Positions 35,012-45,085 are shown, numbered from the stretch's first letter. The stretch: DNA of 64,000 nt from CAVSIS01 sp963814875 (GCA_963814875.1 CAWFFJ010000015.1:310001-374000); one strand, 5' to 3'. A program made the numbers and translations. Notes: a model not told the origin generated them from the letters alone.

Positions 35012-36201
35012 GCGTCCCGCGGCTCGCGGATCTGAGGGACCTTCCGGGCGCGCGGGTGCTGCTCCGCCTCGACCTCAACGTGCCGCTCAAGGACGGCGCT
35101 GGTCTCAGGACGACACCCGGATCGAGGCCGCGCTGCCGACCGTGCGCTGGCTGCTCGAGAGGGTGGGGGTGGTCGCCGCCTGCTCGCATCTCGGCAAGGC
35201 GAGCGGCGAGCGTGATCCGCGCTACAGCCTGGCGGCGGCGGCCGAGCGCCTCGGCGAGCTCCTCGGGAGACCCGTCCGTTTCGTGTCGGACTGCGTCGGT
35301 GACGAGGTCGAACGCGCTCTCGCCGAGGCCGGGTCCGGCAGCCTCCTGGTGCTCGAGAACCTCCGCTTCTACCCGGGTGAGAAGAAGAACGACCCCGAGT
35401 TCGCGCGCTGCTCTCGCGGCGCCGTTTTCGCACTACGTGAACGATGCTTTCGGCACCGCCCACCGCGCCCACGCCTCGGTCGCCGCGGTGCCGCACCTCT
35501 ACGGGCCCGGCCGCAAGGCGGCAGGCTTCCTGATGGAGGCCGAGGTCGCGGCGCTCGGCCGGCTGGTGGCCGACCCCGAGCAACCCTTTGTCGCGGTCAT
35601 CGGCGGTGCCAAGATCTCGACCAAGACGGCGCCGCTCGAGGCCCTGCTCGAGCGCGTCAGCACGCTCGTGATCGGCGGTGGCATGGCCAACACCTTCCTC
35701 CTCGCCGAGGGCCGCGAGGTCGGGCGTTCGCTGGTCGAGGAGGAGATGCTCGACACTGCCCGGAAGGTCATCGAGCGTGCCGGAAGCCGCGGCGTCGAGC
35801 TGCTGCTGCCGACCGACGTCGTGGTTGCCGACGCGCTCGAGGGTGCCTCGAGGGTCGAGGTGGTCGCCGCCGACGCGGTGCCGCCGGACCTGATGATCGT
35901 CGATCTCGGACCCGACTCCCGGGAGCGGGCACGGGCTGCCGTCAGCGGCGCGCGCACGGTGTTCTGGAACGGTCCGATGGGCGTGTTCGAGGTCGAGCGC
36001 TTCGCTGCCGGCACGCTCGCGGTCGCCGAGGCGATGGCCGCCTCGAGCGGTTTCACCGTGGTCGGGGGCGGCGAGTCGGTGATGGCGATCAAGCAGGCCG
36101 GCCTCGAGGACCGGATCGACCACGTCTCGACCGGAGGCGGGGCCTCGCTGGAGTTCCTCACCGGGGAGACCCTTCCCGCGGTGAAGGCGTTGGGAGGCTG
36201 A
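35008..36201 (+). CDS. pgk: Phosphoglycerate kinase, with two compensating frame breaks in this sequence
   Basis: Makes ATP from 1,3-bisphosphoglycerate. Start MSVPRLADLRDLPG and LDLNVPLKDG are in frame. From ~35100 to ~35412 the conserved part (WLLERVGVVAACSHLGK, LVLENLRFYPGEKKND) is in another frame. Then HYVNDAFGTAHRAHAS and the rest to GGGASLEFLTGETLP return to the first frame. The two shifts (near 35096-35108 and 35405-35415) cancel, so the ORF looks open but ~100 residues are scrambled. For a single-copy glycolytic gene, sequence error is likelier than inactivation. Confidence 0.85.
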   Translation: MSVPRLADLRDLPGARVLLRLDLNVPLKDGAGLRTTPGSRPRCRPCAGCSRGWGWSPPARISARRAASVIRATAWRRRPSASASSSGDPSVSCRTASVTRSNALSPRPGPAASWCSRTSASTRVRRRTTPSSRAALAAPFSHYVNDAFGTAHRAHASVAAVPHLYGPGRKAAGFLMEAEVAALGRLVADPEQPFVAVIGGAKISTKTAPLEALLERVSTLVIGGGMANTFLLAEGREVGRSLVEEEMLDTARKVIERAGSRGVELLLPTDVVVADALEGASRVEVVAADAVPPDLMIVDLGPDSRERARAAVSGARTVFWNGPMGVFEVERFAAGTLAVAEAMAASSGFTVVGGGESVMAIKQAGLEDRIDHVSTGGGASLEFLTGETLPAVKALGG

Positions 36202-36202
36202 G

Positions 36203-36970
36203 ATGGCGCGTACGCCGCTGATCGCGGGCAACTGGAAGCTGCACTACGGCGTCGCGGCCACGACCTCGTTCCTCGAGGGCCTGCTCGACCGCGAGCTGCC
36301 CGATGGCGTCGACGTGGTGGTGTGCCCGCCGTTTGTCAGCCTTCCGGCGGCGGCGATGGTTCTCTCTGGGTCGCAGCTTGGGCTCGGAGCCCAGAACGTG
36401 CACTGGGCGGAGAGTGGCGCATTCACCGGCGAGGTCGCTGCGGGGATGCTCACGGAGATCGGTGTCGAGTGGGCGATCGTCGGCCACAGCGAACGTCGGA
36501 CCCTGTTCGCAGAGAGTGACGACACCGCCGCTGGCCGTGCCCGCGCCGCCCAGGCAGCCGGTCTCAAGGTGATCTTCTGTGTCGGTGAGACGCTCGCCGA
36601 GCGTGACGCCGGAGAGACCCTCGCCGTCCTCGAGCGCCAGGTGGCTGCGACCGACGGGCTCGACACCGAACGGCTGGTGCTCGCCTACGAGCCGGTGTGG
36701 GCGATCGGCACCGGCCGCAACGCGACCGGGGAGCAGGCTCAGGAGGCCCATGCGTTCCTGCGCGGGCGCCTCGCCGCGAGCTTCGGCCGCGACCGCGCCG
36801 AGGCCGTGCGGATCCTCTATGGCGGCAGCCTCAAGCCTGCCAACGCGGCCGACCTCCTCACCCGCCCGGACATCGACGGGGGACTGATTGGCGGCGCCAG
36901 CCTTGACCTTGACTCGTTTTCCGCTATCATCCGCGCTGCGGCGGACTGCGCCGCTGAGGAGATCCCGTGA
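36203..36970 (+). CDS. tpiA: Triosephosphate isomerase
   Basis: 255 aa TIM barrel, normal length. Seen: GNWKLH with substrate-binding Asn10 and Lys12, catalytic His in VGHSERR near 95, catalytic Glu in AYEPVWAIGTG, and ILYGGSLKPANA phosphate loop. One base after the pgk stop; followed by secG with a 4-nt overlap. Confidence 0.97.
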   Translation: MARTPLIAGNWKLHYGVAATTSFLEGLLDRELPDGVDVVVCPPFVSLPAAAMVLSGSQLGLGAQNVHWAESGAFTGEVAAGMLTEIGVEWAIVGHSERRTLFAESDDTAAGRARAAQAAGLKVIFCVGETLAERDAGETLAVLERQVAATDGLDTERLVLAYEPVWAIGTGRNATGEQAQEAHAFLRGRLAASFGRDRAEAVRILYGGSLKPANAADLLTRPDIDGGLIGGASLDLDSFSAIIRAAADCAAEEIP

Positions 36971-37365
36971 CCGTTCTGATCGTCATTCTGTACGTTCTGG
37001 TGTGCATCTTCCTGGTTCTGGTGGTGCTGCTCCAGCAGGGCAAGGGTGCGGACCTGGCCGGTGCGTTCGGCGGCGGCGGGAGCCAGTCCTCGTTCGGTCC
37101 CCGCACCCAGACCAACATCATGCACCGGCTCACGACCATCTCGTTCATCCTCTTCGTCGTGTTGTCGATGGGCCTTGCGATCCTGTCGGGCAAGAGTCGC
37201 GGCTCGGTGATGCAGGAGGTTGCGCCACAGCCGACTGTCGTGGCGACCCCCGGGCTTGGACCCTCCGAGCAGCCTGAGGCCGCGCCGGCCCAGCCGCCGG
37301 CCGAGAGCAGCGGCACCAGCAAGGCTCCGGCGGAGCCGACCCAACCGACCGGCGGCGGCCAGTGA
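36967..37365 (+). CDS. secG: Preprotein translocase subunit SecG
   Basis: 132 aa. Two membrane helices (VLIVILYVLVCIFLVLVVLL and LTTISFILFVVLSMGLAIL) with QQGKGADLAGAFGGGGSQSSFG between, the SecG signature, and a Pro/Ala-rich tail longer than average. Translocon accessory subunit in the inner membrane. GTG overlaps the tpiA stop. tpiA-secG linkage is common in bacteria. Confidence 0.93.
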   Translation: MTVLIVILYVLVCIFLVLVVLLQQGKGADLAGAFGGGGSQSSFGPRTQTNIMHRLTTISFILFVVLSMGLAILSGKSRGSVMQEVAPQPTVVATPGLGPSEQPEAAPAQPPAESSGTSKAPAEPTQPTGGGQ

Positions 37366-37412
37366 GGTCTTGTCCGGTCGAGAGGCACCGAGTTAAGATG
37401 CGCGTTGCGCGG

Positions 37413-37497
37413 GCCGAAGTGGCGGAACTGGTAGACGCGCACGGTTGAGGGCCGTGTGGGGCGACCCGTGCCGGTTCGAGTCCGGCCTTCGGCACCA
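37413..37497 (+). tRNA. tRNA-Leu (GAG)
   Basis: 85 nt with a long variable arm (class II). Acceptor GCCGAAG/CTTCGGC, anticodon arm CACGG-TTGAGGG-CCGTG with anticodon GAG, T-arm GCCGGTTCGAGTCCGGC, A73 then encoded CCA. Confidence 0.95.
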
Positions 37498-37822
37498 TCC
37501 CATCTTCGTTGTTCCGGGGCATGAAGCCTCGGCCTGCGACCCGGGGTTCGATCCCGGGTCGTCGCGTTCAGGCTCCACCGCACGATTCACCAGGCTTCTA
37601 TTGCAGCCGGCGATACGCCGCACGCAGCGGCGTCCTCTCGCCTCGGGGTGCTCGGCGTATCATCAAGTACGCCTCCGCGCCCCTTGGGTCGAACGCTCCG
37701 ATGCGCAGAACACCTCGCCGCCCTCGCGCCGCAAACTCGCCGGAGGCGAGTCGCTGGAGGGCGGACGGACGGGCGTGGGCAACACTGGTGAATAATACGG
37801 GCGTGGAGTATGAAGCTCATCG
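37498..37822. other. 325-bp intergenic stretch with nothing recognised
   Basis: Between tRNA-Leu and the membrane-bound phosphatase-like gene. Short open frames exist on both strands but none has a convincing ribosome site or protein-like composition. Confidence 0.5.
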
Positions 37823-39421
37823 ATGACGCCTCGTCGGCTCCGCACTGACGCCCTCTACCTGGGGATCGCCGGGGGGCTGGTCCTCCTCATCCTCCTCCTG
37901 CGTCTCAACCCTGATGCGGGGGTGGAGGGTCTCGGGCTGGCCCCCGCGGTGCTGATGTGGACGGCGTGGGGGATCGTGACGATCGGGAGCGCCTGTCTGC
38001 TCGTGGGCCTCGCCGTGCGCCGGCTGCGGCCTTCGGAAGAGCGGGCGCGCAGCTGGCCGGCGCCCGAGCTGGCCTTCTCGATGTTCCTGGTCGCGGCCGT
38101 GACCTGCCGCGTCAACGCGGACCTCCATCCCGAGTTTCTGTCTGGCACCGGTCACCGGACCCTCGGTCAAGATGCGGTGGCGTGGCTTGTTGCCGGCCTG
38201 ATCGCGCTCGGCGTCGGCCTCTGGGTGCGTCGTCGGGGTGCCAGCCGTCGCGGGGTGGCGGTCTTTGCCGCACTGGTGATCGGCCTGCCGATCGTCCGTT
38301 TCGTCACCGAGCCGCCCCCGAGCGGCAACCCTCGACCGATCGCCGCGCGGGCGCTCGGCCGTAGCGATCGTCCGCTCGTCGTCCTCGGTATCGAGGGGCT
38401 CGATCCGACGGTGCTGGGTCAGATCGCCGGCAACCAGCGCTACCTCAACCTCGACGGTCTCCTCCAGCGGGGCTCGTGGGGGGCAGTCGACGCTTACCGA
38501 CCCTACCTTCGACTGTCGTTGTGGACGTCACTCGCGACCGGCGCCTTTCCGAGCCGACACGGCCTGCGCTCACGCTCGCGCTGGGTGGTCGCGGCGGCGG
38601 GGGGCATCTCGCTCCAGCTGTTGCCGTGGACACCATTCGGTTCCGGGTGGGTGGTTCCGTGGGGGTTCTCCCGACGCCATGCGCCGCTGCCCTCGGCGCT
38701 GCCTCCGCTGTGGGACATGCTCAGGGCCTCGGGCGTGGCGACCAGGGTGTGGGACTGGCCCGGTGTGTGGCCGGAGGGCTCGGTCGAACGACGCAGCGCT
38801 TGGCCGAGCGCGTCGACCGTGCTCGACCCGGTCCTGATCAGTTCGCTCAGGGCCGCCCTCGAGCCGTTCCCCGAGGTCAGGGACGGCGTCCTGAAGGCGG
38901 TCGATGCGGACGTCGGTCGCCTGCTCGAGCTGCGCGAGGCCCTGGCGAGCGGGACGCGCTGCGCCTGGGTTCACCTCGGGACGGTCGCCGAGATGCGCCG
39001 CGCGCTCGAGCCGCTCGGCGCCCAGGACAGCCTCCAGCGCGCCGCTTGGGACCTTCTGCTCGAGCTGCTCGACGACCGCATGGGCGATCTTCTCACCGCG
39101 CTTCCGGCCGATGCGCTGGTGGTGGTCGTCTCGCCCTACGGCTTCGAGCCGCCGGGCTCGTTCGAACGCCTCCTCCGCCTGCTCGGGCTCGGCGGCGGCT
39201 GGCGAGCGACCGCGGCCGGCTCCCCCGACGGCGCCCTGATCCTGGTCGGTAGCGGCGTCGTCCCGGCCCACCTCATGCAGCGCGTCCAGCTCACGGATGT
39301 CGCCCCGACCCTGTGCTACCTGGTCGGCCTCCCGGTGACTCAGTACATGGAGGGCCGGGTGATCCTCGACGCGGTCGAGCCGGACTTCCTCGCCAAGCAC
39401 CCGCTGCAGGTCGTGGACTAG
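37823..39421 (+). CDS. Membrane-anchored alkaline-phosphatase-superfamily (phosphodiesterase-like) protein
   Basis: 532 aa. Residues 1-~160 hold four membrane helices (ALYLGIAGGLVLLILLLRL, VLMWTAWGIVTIGSACLLVG, FSMFLVAAVTC, WLVAGLIALGVGLWV). From ~190 a phosphatase-superfamily core is suggested by VVLGIEGLDPTVL (metal-binding D), LWTSLATGAFPSRHGL and VAPTLCYLVGLPV. Some metal ligands are hard to place, so activity is uncertain. Likely acts outside the inner membrane on a lipid or glycan phosphate (inference). ATG start; weak ribosome site. Confidence 0.75.
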   Translation: MTPRRLRTDALYLGIAGGLVLLILLLRLNPDAGVEGLGLAPAVLMWTAWGIVTIGSACLLVGLAVRRLRPSEERARSWPAPELAFSMFLVAAVTCRVNADLHPEFLSGTGHRTLGQDAVAWLVAGLIALGVGLWVRRRGASRRGVAVFAALVIGLPIVRFVTEPPPSGNPRPIAARALGRSDRPLVVLGIEGLDPTVLGQIAGNQRYLNLDGLLQRGSWGAVDAYRPYLRLSLWTSLATGAFPSRHGLRSRSRWVVAAAGGISLQLLPWTPFGSGWVVPWGFSRRHAPLPSALPPLWDMLRASGVATRVWDWPGVWPEGSVERRSAWPSASTVLDPVLISSLRAALEPFPEVRDGVLKAVDADVGRLLELREALASGTRCAWVHLGTVAEMRRALEPLGAQDSLQRAAWDLLLELLDDRMGDLLTALPADALVVVVSPYGFEPPGSFERLLRLLGLGGGWRATAAGSPDGALILVGSGVVPAHLMQRVQLTDVAPTLCYLVGLPVTQYMEGRVILDAVEPDFLAKHPLQVVD

Positions 39422-39600
39422 GACTTCGCGCCGCATTGACCCTCGGCGAGGCAAAGGGTCGTGCAACGTTCGTGGCGGGTCAATGCAGCACGAACTCCTT
39501 CACACGCGCAGCGCGCGTGCGGGACCTCGGGGGCGCCATCGGCGGCGTCAAGACCGGTCGTCGGGGATCGCTGCCCGTCAGCGTGGTAGAGTTCCCGGCG

Positions 39601-40323
39601 ATGCGGCTTTCGGTCGTCGTGCCGGTCTACAACGAGGAGTCGACGGTTGCCGCACTGCTCGAGCGGGTGGTCCAGGCGCCGCTGCCGGAGGCGGTTCGCG
39701 AGCTCGAGCTGGTGGTGGTCGAGGACGGCTCGGCCGACGCCACCTGGCAGCGGGTCGAGGCCTTCGCTCCGCCACCGCGCGCAGACGGGCTCACCGTCGA
39801 GCTGCGCCGCCTTCGCCACGAGCGCAACCGGGGCAAGGGAGCGGCGCTACGAACCGGGTTCGGCGCCGCGACCGGTGACATCCTGTTGATCCAGGATGCC
39901 GACCTCGAGTACGACCCGCGCCAGTACCCGAGCCTGCTCGCGCCGATCCTCGACGGCGATGCCGACGTGGTCTACGGCTCCCGCTTCCTGGGCGGGCCAC
40001 ATCGGGTGCTGTTCTTCTGGCACTACCTCGGCAACCAGCTGTTGACGCTGCTCTCCAACATATTCACCGACCTCAACGTCACCGACATGGAGACCTGCTA
40101 CAAGGTCTTCACCCGAGCGGTGCGTGACCGCCTTCGCCTGACCGCGGACCGCTTCGGCTTCGAGCCGGAGTTCACCGCCCGCGTCGCCCGCCTCCAGGTC
40201 CGCATCTACGAGGTGCCGATCTCGTACCACGGCCGGACCTATGCCGAGGGCAAGAAGATCGGGTGGCGGGACGGAGTGTCGGCGATCTGGTCGATCCTGA
40301 AGTTCAACACCTGGGGTCGCTGA
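39601..40323 (+). CDS. GT2-family glycosyltransferase (dolichyl/polyprenyl-phosphate sugar synthase type)
   Basis: 240 aa, one GT-A domain and no C-terminal membrane helices. Seen: SVVVPVYNEESTV at the N-terminus, VVVEDGSADAT, HERNRGKGAALRTGF, QDADLEYDP (DxD-like), YGSRFLGGPHRV, and DMETCYKVF. These match polyprenyl-phosphate glycosyltransferases that prime surface glycan synthesis. ATG at 39601; a longer frame upstream has no family match. Confidence 0.9.
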   Translation: MRLSVVVPVYNEESTVAALLERVVQAPLPEAVRELELVVVEDGSADATWQRVEAFAPPPRADGLTVELRRLRHERNRGKGAALRTGFGAATGDILLIQDADLEYDPRQYPSLLAPILDGDADVVYGSRFLGGPHRVLFFWHYLGNQLLTLLSNIFTDLNVTDMETCYKVFTRAVRDRLRLTADRFGFEPEFTARVARLQVRIYEVPISYHGRTYAEGKKIGWRDGVSAIWSILKFNTWGR

Positions 40324-40617
40324 GCAGCGCGACCACATGGCCCCGGGAACGCGATCAGGTCGGGCGACCGCATTCAAGGGGCCATGCGGATCGCGCTGCT
40401 TGGGATGCGCTGCACGCATCCTAACGGCGAGCTGATCGATGAGGGGTCTTGTCGCGACCCGAATGCCGGACCGCGAGTGTCAGGGTGTGCGAGAGCACAG
40501 CAGACGGGAGACGCGGTCCCGGACCATGAGCGCGGCCCTTCCCCCGCGCACTTGCCTGCGCTATGGTTCCGGCGCTGCCCCGAGGCAGCCGCAGCAGCAT
40601 GACATCAGGAGGCGACG

Positions 40618-41806
40618 ATGGCGAAACGGACCGTGGTGGTGATGCCGGGTGACGGGATCGGGAAGGTGGTGATGCCGGAGGCGATCCGGGTCCTCGAGGC
40701 GGCGGGCTTCGCCGCCGACTGGGCCGAGGCGGACATCGGCTGGGACTTCTGGGTCAGCGAGGGCAACCCGCTGCCGGAGAGGACGGTCGACCTGCTCTCC
40801 GAGCACAAGGTGGCGCTGTTCGGCGCGATCACCTCCAAGCCGAAGGAGGCCGCCGCGAAGGAGCTGGCCCCAGAGCTCGCCGGCAAGGGCTTCGTCTACT
40901 ACTCGCCGATCGTCGGCCTGCGCCAGCGCTTCGACCTCGACATCTCGATCAGACCGTGCGTCACGTTCCCGGGCAACCCCCTCAACTTCATCCGCCGAGG
41001 GGCCACGAGCCAGGTCGAGGAGCCGCGGGTCGACACGGTGATCTTCCGCCAGAACACCGAGGGGTTGTACTGCGGAGTCGAGTGGACCAACCCCCCGGAG
41101 CAGGTCTGGCAGGCGCTGAACACGCACCCCAAGTTCAAGGCGCTTCGCCGCGGTTCTGCGTGAGGACCTGGCGGTCTCGACCCGGATCTTCACCCGCGCC
41201 AAGTGCCGCCGGATCTGCGAGGAGGCCTTCGCCTACGCTGCGAGTCACGGCTACGGCAACGTGACCGTGTGCGAGAAGCCGAACGTGATCCGCGAGACCT
41301 CGGGGATGATGCTCGCCGAGGCCCGCAAGGTCCACGAGCGCTACCCGGCCATCCAGCTCTGGGACACCAACATCGACGCCCAGATGATGTGGCTGACCAA
41401 GAACCCGGAGGACTACGGCGTGATCGTTGCCGGCAACATGTTCGGCGACATCATCTCGGACGGCTTCGCCGGCCTGGTCGGCGGGCTCGGATTTGCCGCC
41501 TCTGCCAACATCGGCCTCGAGGTCGGCGTGTTCGAGCCGACCCACGGCTCGGCGCCGAAGTATGCGGACCTTCGACCCTCGATCGTGAACCCGATTGCGA
41601 TGATCCTGTCCGCTGTGCTGATGCTCGACTGGCTGGGGGAGACCGAGACCGCGGCCCGTATCCGCCTCGCGGTGTCGACCGTGGTCGCCGACGGGAAGGT
41701 CCGCAGCTACGACATGCTCAAGATGCGCGGCGGCCCGCAGGCGATCGCCCAGGGTGCCGCGACCACCAGCCAGATGACCGACGCGATCGTCGCCGCGCTA
41801 CGATGA
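40618..41806 (+). CDS. Isocitrate/isopropylmalate-family dehydrogenase, frame broken once
   Basis: ~396 codons. N-terminal part: VVVMPGDGIGKVVMPEA, AITSKPKEAA, DLDISIRPC, FRQNTEGLYCGVEW. After a frame break near 41143-41163 the rest continues as RIFTRAKCRRICEEAF, VCEKPNVIRETSG and GFAASANIGLEVGVFEPTHGSAPKYAD (NAD-site signature). The dehydrogenase family is certain; next to citrate lyase genes, isocitrate dehydrogenase is the better guess over LeuB. AGGAGG precedes the ATG. The break is probably a sequence error. Confidence 0.82.
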
Positions 41807-41827
41807 GCGGATGAACCACAGAGAACG

Positions 41828-42010
41828 AACCACCAAGACACCAAGACACCAAGCCATCGCAGGGGCGAGGTGGGTTGAACCGCTTTGCACTGTCGTGCGC
41901 TCCAGTTTTCGGTCAGTCCCTGACGTCACGGCAGGCAGAGCAGTCGCTCAACCGCTGCCGCGACTTGCACCACGAGGTTCCTCTTGGTGTCTTGGTGTCT
42001 TGGTGGTGAG
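41828..42010. repeat. Palindromic CACCAAGA-unit element, copy 2
   Basis: Left arm 41828-41853 and right arm 41981-42010 are inverted copies; ~127 bp between. It separates the dehydrogenase from the citD-citE fusion and ends 18 bp before its start codon, just upstream of the GGAGG ribosome site. Confidence 0.88.
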
Positions 42011-42028
42011 ATCCGACGGAGGGGCTGT

Positions 42029-43246
42029 ATGAGCACGTCACATCTCGTGGCGGCGGCGGCGGGGCCGAGCGGACCGGAGGTGCGTTCGGACTGCCGGGTC
42101 GCCTACGAGCCGGGACCGGGCCCGCTCGCGGTCGAGATCACGAGCAAGGTCGACTACCTCTACGGCGACGCGATCGGCGCCTCGGTGCGCCGGGTCGCCG
42201 CGGCCCTTGGGATCGACTGCGGCACGGTGACCGTGACCGACGGCGGCGCCCTCGACTGGGTGATCCTGGCCCGAGTCGAGGCCTGTCTCGCCCGTGCCGG
42301 CCTCGTCGGCCCTGCAGTCGACCCCGCGCCCGTCCCTGGCGAGGTCGGTGCGCCCGAGCGCGCACGGCTGCGCCGCAGCCGGCTCTACGTGCCCGGCAAC
42401 CAGCCGAAGCTGATGCTCTCGGCGGGGCTGTACGGCGCCGACGGCCTCATTCTCGACCTCGAGGACTCGGTCCCGCCGGCGGAGAAGGACGCCGCCCGCA
42501 TTCTGGTGCGCAACGCCCTGCTCGCGCTCGACTGGGGAACCTCGGAACGGATGGTGCGCGTGAACCAGGGTGAGCGCGGGCTCGCCGACCTCCGGGCCCT
42601 GGCGCCGCGGCCGGTGCAGATGGTGCTGCTGCCCAAGGTCGAGCGCCCCGACCAGGTGGCCGCGGCCGGGGCGGCGGCCCGGGAGCTGTGGCCTGACGGG
42701 CGTCCGCCGCTGCTGATGCCGATCCTGGAGTCGCCACGCGGCATCCACCAGGCGTTCGAGATCGCCGAGGCCGACCCGCTGGTGGCCGCACTCACGCTCG
42801 GGCTCGAGGACCTCTCCGCGGAGCTCGGCGCGCCGCGCACCGAGGAGGCCGTCGAGAGCCTGCTCGCCCGGCAGACCGTGGTCTACGCCGCGCGCGCCGC
42901 CGGCGTCCAGCCGATCGCGTCGGTGTACTCCGCGATCGACGACGAGGGCGGGCTCGAGGCCTACGTCCGCCGTGAGCGCGGGCTCGGCTTCGACGGCGTC
43001 GGCTGTATCCACCCGCGCCAGATCCCGGTCGTGCACCGGGCGATGGCTCCCTCCGGCGCCGAGGTCTCACGCGCGCTCAAGGTCGTGCGTGCCGCGCGCG
43101 AGGCCGAGGCCCGCGGGCTCGGCGCGGTCGCGGTCGGCTCCAAGATGGTCGACCCGCCGGTGGTCGCGCAGGCCTTCCGAACCGTCGCCCTGGCGGTGGC
43201 GGCGGGAGCGCTCGATCAGGACTGGGACCGGGAGGCCACGCCATGA
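42029..43246 (+). CDS. citE: Citrate lyase acyl-carrier (CitD) - beta subunit (CitE) fusion
   Basis: 405 aa. Residues ~1-100 resemble CitD: a Ser-containing VRSDCRV segment, LAVEITSKVDYLYGDAIG and GTVTVTDGGALDWVILARVEA. Residues ~115-400 are CitE/HpcH-HpaI aldolase: RSRLYVPGNQPKLM, DGLILDLEDSVPPAEKD, MPILESPRGI, GLEDLSAELG and GCIHPRQI. CitE cleaves citryl-thioester to oxaloacetate and acetyl-thioester on the prosthetic group carried by CitD. ATG 42029 has GGAGG. Overlaps citF (ATGA). The Ser carrying the prosthetic group is inferred from position only. Confidence 0.85.
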   Translation: MSTSHLVAAAAGPSGPEVRSDCRVAYEPGPGPLAVEITSKVDYLYGDAIGASVRRVAAALGIDCGTVTVTDGGALDWVILARVEACLARAGLVGPAVDPAPVPGEVGAPERARLRRSRLYVPGNQPKLMLSAGLYGADGLILDLEDSVPPAEKDAARILVRNALLALDWGTSERMVRVNQGERGLADLRALAPRPVQMVLLPKVERPDQVAAAGAAARELWPDGRPPLLMPILESPRGIHQAFEIAEADPLVAALTLGLEDLSAELGAPRTEEAVESLLARQTVVYAARAAGVQPIASVYSAIDDEGGLEAYVRRERGLGFDGVGCIHPRQIPVVHRAMAPSGAEVSRALKVVRAAREAEARGLGAVAVGSKMVDPPVVAQAFRTVALAVAAGALDQDWDREATP

Positions 43247-44800
43247 AAGGGCTCAAGCTCGAGACCAACGCCGCCGACCGCGAGGTGCCGACCGAGGTCA
43301 ACGGCCGCGAGGCGGTGCCCTACCGCGGCGTCGGCGGCCACCGCCCGGACGGGCGCCGGGCCTCACCGCCGATCGCGACCTGCGCCGACTTCCCCGCCGA
43401 CGGCGACAAGCGGGTCGGCTCAATCCGCGAGGCCCTTGAACAAGTCGGCCTCGCCGACGGCATGACGGTGTCGAGCCACCACCACCTCAGGAACGGCGAC
43501 GCGGTCGCCAACATGGTCTTCGACGCCGCCGCCTCGCTCGGCGTGAAGGACCTGATGTGGTTCCCGTCGGCGTCGTTCCCGGTCCACGCCAATCAGATCC
43601 GCCACCTCGAGTCGGGTGTCCTGCACCACATCGAAGGCTCGATGAACGGCCCGCTCGGTGACTACTGCTCGCAGGGCCGGATGCGCGGGCTCGGCGTCCT
43701 GCGCTCGCACGGCGGGCGCTGGCAGGCGATCCAGGACGGCGAGGTTCGGGTTGACGTCGCGGTGATCGCCGCCCCCACCGCCGACTCCTTCGGCAACGCC
43801 ACCGGCGACCGCGGACCGGCCGCCTGCGGCCTGCTCGGCTTCGCCCTCGCCGACTCGATGTACGCCGAGAAGGTCGTCGTCGTCACCGACAACCTGGTGC
43901 CGTTCCCGTGCATCCCGTGGCAGATCCAGGGCAACAACGTCGACGTCGTGGTCGAGGTGCCCTCGATCGGCGACCCGAGCCAGATCGTCTCCGGCACCAC
44001 CCGGATCACCTCGAGCCCGGACCGCCGCACGCATCGCCGAGCTCGCCGCCCGTTTCTGCGCCGAGGCCGGAATCATGCGGCCCGGGTTCTCCTTCCAGGC
44101 CGGCGCCGGCGGCACCACCGGCGCGTTCGCGATCTACCTCGCCGAGCTCATGCGCGCGGCCGGCGTCACCGCCCGCTTCGCCCGCGGCGGGTCGAACAAG
44201 TACCTGGTGGAGATGCTCAAGGACGGCCTGGTCGAGGTCATCCTCGACGGCCAGACCTTCGACCTCGACGGCGTCGCCTCGATGCGCGAGGACCCCCGGC
44301 ACGTCAACACCTCCCCATTCACGTCGTACAACTTTCACGGCAAGGGCAACTTCGCGTCGATGATCGACGTCGCCGTGCTGGGTGCGACCGAGGTCGACCT
44401 CGGCTTCAACGGCAACGTCGTGACCCACTCCGACGGTCGCCTGCTGCACGGTATCGGCGGCTGGCAGAACTGCCTCGCCGCGCGCTGCGCCATGCTGCTG
44501 GTGCCGTCGTTCCGCGACCGCATCCCCGTGATCGTGGACGAGGTCACGACCCTGTGCGGGCCGGGCGAGCTGATCGACGTCGTCGTCACCGAGCGGGGAA
44601 TCGCAGTCAACCCCAGGCGTCAGGACCTGCTCGACGCGGTGCGCGGGTCGCGACTGCCGATCCGGCCGATCGCCGACCTCAAGGCCGAGCTCGACCGGAT
44701 CTGCGGGGTGCCCCAGGCGGTGCCCCGCTCCGACGAGCCGGTGGCGGTCGTCAAGTGGGTCGACGGCACCGTCCTCGACACGGTCTGGCGGGTGGGATGA
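43243..44800 (+). CDS. citF: Citrate lyase alpha subunit (citrate CoA-transferase), frame broken once
   Basis: ~519 codons. CitF exchanges acetyl for citrate on the acyl carrier. Seen: MTVSSHHHLRNGDAV, APTADSFGNATGD and PCIPWQIQGNNVD, then after a shift near 44021-44031 FSFQAGAGGTTGAFAIYL, TEVDLGFNGNVVTHSDG and VVVTERGIAVNPRR. These are typical of CitF. The single +1 break between the two halves disrupts the protein as sequenced. citC, citX and citG are not in the window. Confidence 0.85.
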
Positions 44801-44804
44801 GGAC

Positions 44805-44992
44805 AAACCACCAAGACACCAAGGGGAGCAGAGGACCAACCGCGGCCAGCCGAGGCCGAGGTCGCAGCCGAACCGCTGATTGAGCCTTCCTGGAACGTGC
44901 CATGCAGAAAGGTCTCCGTCGGTGCTTTGGTTATCGATGTTTGGTGAGCTCGGGCGGGTGGGGTTGGTGTCTTGGTGTCTTGGTGGTGAGAA
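44805..44992. repeat. Palindromic CACCAAGA-unit element, copy 3
   Basis: Left arm 44805-44823, right arm 44962-44992, inverted, ~138 bp between. Fills most of the gap between citF and rpmE. Confidence 0.85.
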
Positions 44993-45017
44993 CGGGCGGC
45001 GCCTGCAGCACGCGCAC

Positions 45018-45046
45018 TTGCCAGGTGAGGCGATGACGTGTATCAT
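45018..45046 (+). promoter_or_regulatory. Sigma-70-type promoter of rpmE
   Basis: TTGCCA (45018-45023), 17-bp spacer, TATCAT (45041-45046), 39 bp before the rpmE start codon. Confidence 0.6.
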
Positions 45047-45085
45047 GTCGCGTCCGCGGCCTCACGGTCCGCGGGGAGGTGCGAG

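Noticed and set aside
33790..37497. Integration (att) duplication of tRNA-Glu or tRNA-Leu
   Set aside because: No repeat of the tRNA 3' ends was spotted nearby by eye.
41811..42032. Small protein-coding ORFs over the CACCAAGA elements (HHQDTKTPRH-type peptides)
   Set aside because: Translations of the repeat arms; the same peptides appear wherever the repeat occurs.
43908..44883. C-terminal open frames beyond the citF break as separate genes
   Set aside because: The first frame turns Arg-rich after ~44030 while the next frame continues CitF; one frame-broken gene is simpler.
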